Source of the DNA: DAOUMU01 sp034409055
GTDB taxonomy: Bacteria; Chloroflexota; Anaerolineae; 4572-78; J111
Length of the DNA: 23,999 nt
Assembly: GCA_034409055.1 (NCBI GenBank)
Contig: DAOUMU010000444.1
Coordinates: 1 to 23,999, forward strand
Direction of reading: 5' to 3'
The translations under genes and the position numbers were made by a program. Positions within the stretch are counted from its first letter, which is position 1. Every line of letters begins with the position of its first letter. The notes under the pieces were generated by a model. It did no database searches. It saw only the letters and a program-made list of their open reading frames with translations, and had not been told where the DNA came from. Positions 22,559-23,999 of the stretch are shown here, in pieces.

Positions 22559-23788
22559 ATGAGCAATATTCTACCAATGAACGACACTGAAAAGATTATC
22601 GCGATTCGACAAGTTATGCCGGCCACCCGGGCCCAGGTCTATCTGAACACGGGCGCGGTCGGCCCGTTATCGACGATCACCGTAGAAGCGCTGGATCGGG
22701 CCAATACCCTCGACCTGAAGGCCGCCCGAGCGACCCTGAGTAGGCTGAAGGTAATCAAGCAGGCCATAACGGATATGCGCCAGGCTATGGCCAGCCTGGT
22801 CAAGGCCAGCCCGGAGGAGATAGCCCTCACCCACCACACCACCGGGGGCATGAACATTGTGGCCCACGGCCTGGCCTGGCAGCCGGGCGATGAAGTCATC
22901 ACCACCAACCTGGAACATCCGGGCGGACTGTTGCCCCTGTACGTTTTACGCCAACGCCAGCAGGTCACTCTCAAAGTGGTCGAGATTTCAGTGGATGATT
23001 CCCCGGACGAGATTGTAGCCCGCTTTGAAGCCGCCATCACTCCCCGTACCCGGTTGCTGGCCTTCTCCCACGTGGCCTGGAACACGGGTATGCGGCTACC
23101 GCTGAAAGAGATTGTGGCGATGGGGCATAGCCATCACGTCTTGAGTTTGGTGGACGGCGCCCAATCGGCCGGGGCCATTGCGCTGGATTTGCCCGCCAGT
23201 GGGGTTGATTTTTATGCCATGCCGGGGCAAAAATGGTTGTGTGGCCCGGAGGGAATCGGGGCGCTGTACGTTCGGCAAGACCGGCTTAGCATGGTGTGGC
23301 CCACCTTTGTTGGCTATACCTCGATGGAAGGGGGTATGTATGATCTGACCGGTCATTTTATGCCCGCTCAAGGAGCGCGCCGCTACGAGGTCGGCACCAT
23401 CTACTCGCCGGGTATTCAGGCCATGGTGGCCAATCTGGCCTGGCTGGCGGAAACGGCCGGCTGGCCCTGGATTTACGCCCGCATCGCCCACCTGGCCGGC
23501 TATGCCCACCAGGCCCTCAGCCAACTGGCCGGGGTAACCGTCATCACCCCACCCGGTCCCCAGGCCGGCCTGATTACCTTCAACCTGGACGGTTACGACC
23601 CGGCCCGGGTGGCGACCCGGTTGGAGGAGGAAGGGATTGTGCTCCGTTTCCTGCCCGATCCTTACGCCCTGCGTCTGTCCACTGGCTTTTACAACACCGA
23701 GGCGGACATTGACCGCCTGGTGGCTGCCCTGCAGGCCATCCTGGCGGATGAGCCGGAGGCGCTGCCTGCCTTTGTGTCGCCGTGGTGA
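22559..23788 (+). CDS. Class V aminotransferase (cysteine desulfurase/isopenicillin N epimerase-like)
   Basis: A PLP-dependent fold I enzyme of 409 aa. Visible motifs: YLNTGAVGPLS near the N-terminus, the cofactor-contacting THHTTGGMNIVAHGL, D199 in LVDGAQSAGA (PLP ring nitrogen) and K225 in MPGQKWLCGPEGIGALYV (Schiff base). The C-terminal small domain ends in LRLSTGFYNTEADIDRLVAAL. The family spans cysteine desulfurases, EgtE-type lyases and epimerases. I see no catalytic cysteine loop that would fix it as a desulfurase, and no Fe-S or sulfur-carrier gene is adjacent. The substrate is therefore open. It follows murF-alr by 12 nt in the same direction and has no evident Shine-Dalgarno, so translational coupling is likely. 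A second in-frame ATG at 22577 is possible. Confidence 0.88.
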   Translation: MSNILPMNDTEKIIAIRQVMPATRAQVYLNTGAVGPLSTITVEALDRANTLDLKAARATLSRLKVIKQAITDMRQAMASLVKASPEEIALTHHTTGGMNIVAHGLAWQPGDEVITTNLEHPGGLLPLYVLRQRQQVTLKVVEISVDDSPDEIVARFEAAITPRTRLLAFSHVAWNTGMRLPLKEIVAMGHSHHVLSLVDGAQSAGAIALDLPASGVDFYAMPGQKWLCGPEGIGALYVRQDRLSMVWPTFVGYTSMEGGMYDLTGHFMPAQGARRYEVGTIYSPGIQAMVANLAWLAETAGWPWIYARIAHLAGYAHQALSQLAGVTVITPPGPQAGLITFNLDGYDPARVATRLEEEGIVLRFLPDPYALRLSTGFYNTEADIDRLVAALQAILADEPEALPAFVSPW

Positions 23789-23884
23789 GCGGAGAGCGGG
23801 GAGCGGGGGGCGGGGGCAGTGTGAAGATCGGTACGCAGAGATTTCCAAAATTGTGGGGCAAGAACAGCAATTCCCGGTATGACC

Positions 23885-23983
23885 AGACCTGACAGGTTTT
23901 TGTCTGGAATTTGTTATTAAAAACCGTTATCGAGTGCCAAATTGAGCTTCAAGAGGCGGGACTTGTGAAAACCTGTCAGGTCT
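23885..23983. repeat. 99-bp element with perfect 16-bp terminal inverted repeats
   Basis: AGACCTGACAGGTTTT (23885-23900) and its exact reverse complement (23968-23983) bound 67 bp of AT-rich sequence. Each end itself contains an odd palindrome (ACCTG-N-CAGGT). No ORF is inside. It looks like a non-autonomous interspersed (MITE-like) repeat. Bases 23789-23884 before it are G-rich at first (23791-23816) and hold no gene. Confidence 0.7.
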
Positions 23984-23999
23984 TGACGCCAAAACGGGA

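Noticed and set aside
23791..23816. G-quadruplex in the G-rich tract after the aminotransferase gene
   Set aside because: Only three long G runs, so a stable four-run quadruplex is not clearly possible.

Overview
The window looks like an ordinary chromosomal stretch of a free-living bacterium with a large signalling repertoire. Gene content is a Ser/Thr kinase-nSTAND-WD40 giant, multi-PAS histidine kinases, a PspA locus, a PIG-L deacetylase, MurF-Alr, and sigma-70 type TTGACA/TATAAT promoters. Together these suggest a Chloroflexota member (Anaerolineae/Caldilineae-like). This is inference from gene style, not from a marker gene. No phage, IS element or CRISPR array is visible.

Positions 1-12319 run leftward. 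They hold mfd (transcription-repair coupling factor), then a three-gene signalling cluster read in the order STPK-nSTAND-TM-WD40 (14 blades), GAF-PAS-PAS histidine kinase, and REC-histidine kinase. A 44-nt gap separates the first two, and a 114-nt gap filled by a hairpin separates the last two. A long nested palindromic element (12354-12475) lies upstream of the giant kinase gene.

Positions 12570-18042 also run leftward. They hold lysS and greA, each with a clear intrinsic terminator. The greA leader begins at a perfect consensus promoter and meets a hairpin-plus-U-tract about 40 nt later. Next come a PIG-L deacetylase with a LexA-like box in front of it, a membrane/coiled-coil protein of unknown function, and pspA.

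Positions 18176-18690 run rightward and hold a RusA-type Holliday junction resolvase with its own promoter and a GTG start. A leftward tRNA operon (Leu-CAG, Glu-CTC, His-GTG) follows, with a consensus promoter and a terminator. Further upstream is a leftward TTG-started gene that fuses a TrmO-type tRNA methyltransferase domain to a chorismate-mutase/PchB-like domain.

Positions 20006-23788 run rightward. They hold a MurF-Alr fusion (D-alanine supply and ligation for peptidoglycan) and a closely linked class V aminotransferase. The last 210 bases hold a 99-bp inverted-repeat element. The most notable items are the TrmO-chorismate mutase fusion, the kinase/nSTAND/WD40 signalling cluster with near-identical blades, and the greA leader with its early terminator.
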